Assembly (NCBI GenBank): GCA_033980235.1
Contig: CM067065.1
Span: 4,439,847 to 4,503,846 of the forward strand
From: Diadema setosum
Lineage: Eukaryota > Echinodermata > Echinoidea > Diadematoida > Diadematidae
Reading direction: 5' to 3'
Length of the DNA: 64,000 nucleotides
In this document: one piece after another, positions 63,621-64,000 of the stretch
How positions within the stretch are numbered: the stretch's first letter is position 1
Layout of the letters: each line of letters begins with the position of its first letter
The notes under the pieces: generated by a model
The model's database searches: none
Told to the model about the DNA's origin: nothing
The model's input: the letters and a program-made list of their open reading frames with translations, nothing else
Position numbers and translations under genes: made by a program

Positions 63621-64000
63621 TCTAAATTGTTAAGTCAATATTTCGTATGGTTATGTCATACCTATATACAACTCCCCCCCCCCCCGAATTTGATATATAA
63701 AATACAAAACAAAACGTGAAGGCATGCTATCCTCATCTCCCTCGTACTAATAATTAAAAATGCCTGGTCAAAACATGTTTTCCCGAAAAAAAAAAATGAA
63801 ATATGAAAATGTCATTATTCAGTATACACTTTTGTCATTTCCGGACAAATCTGTAGGAACTTTCTCTTCTGTGTTTGTAAAACTTTCAATTCTTAGGGGG
63901 ATTTCCTCTTTAAAAGTCTCCAAAATTCCCAAAGTGTGTTATGCTCTTTTTTTTTTTCCTTTTTTTTTGGGGGGGGGGATGAGAACAGTCCAAAATAATG
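63621..64000. other. No gene seen; oligo-C and oligo-T/G tracts
   Basis: Oligo-C at 63672-63684 and oligo-T followed by oligo-G at 63949-63979. Confidence 0.6.

Overview
The window is eukaryotic nuclear DNA. Its genes are split by GT-AG introns, it is AT-rich, and it is full of (TA)n, (CA)n and (TTTG)n microsatellites, inverted-repeat mobile elements and tRNA-headed SINEs. A complete NXPE-type gene beside several small CD225/dispanin genes, plus an RNase H-bearing non-LTR retrotransposon, suggests a marine invertebrate deuterostome, most likely an echinoderm. That placement is inference; no species marker was found.

Protein genes, all on the + strand: (1) three IFITM-like CD225/dispanin genes at 2051-5552, 36088-38727 and 46459-50274, each with three phase-0 coding exons; (2) one NXPE-family gene at 23811-29983 with five coding exons and 581 predicted residues. 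It has a signal anchor, a neurexophilin-like domain and a PC-esterase domain with GDS and DxxH motifs. Dispanin genes 2 and 3 are products of a segmental duplication that also copied the upstream flank, a 5' UTR exon, an ETS-like site and an intronic MITE next to a (TA)n tract. The same upstream segment starts again at 62.9 kb, so a fourth dispanin gene is predicted just beyond the right edge.

Layout: 0-5.6 kb, dispanin gene 1; 5.6-16.6 kb, a 1.5-kb tandem duplication whose second copy is split by a minus-strand, apparently full-length non-LTR retrotransposon (8472-16334; ORF1 with zinc knuckles, ORF2 with endonuclease, RT and RNase H, one frameshift); 16.6-23.8 kb, mostly repeats and unassigned sequence; 23.8-30 kb, the NXPE gene; 31-39 kb, duplicated flank, a 13-bp minisatellite and dispanin gene 2; 39.5-43.6 kb, SINE, MITEs and duplicated flank; 45-50.3 kb, dispanin gene 3; 50.6-62.7 kb, a gene-free nest of foldback elements inserted into one another; 62.9-64 kb, start of the next duplicated unit.

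At least six inverted-repeat families recur. To keep entries short they are named here: family G (ends GAAGAGTTTGTTTGC), family T (TTAA-flanked palindromes), family F (ends GTGACCGTGCAC), family P (contains AAGAACGACCCAAGTCC), the 'CACTGTAAAAA' element, and an outer element with ends ATAGGTTTTCTCGGCC. Nothing shows that the NXPE and dispanin products work together; their proximity may be chance.
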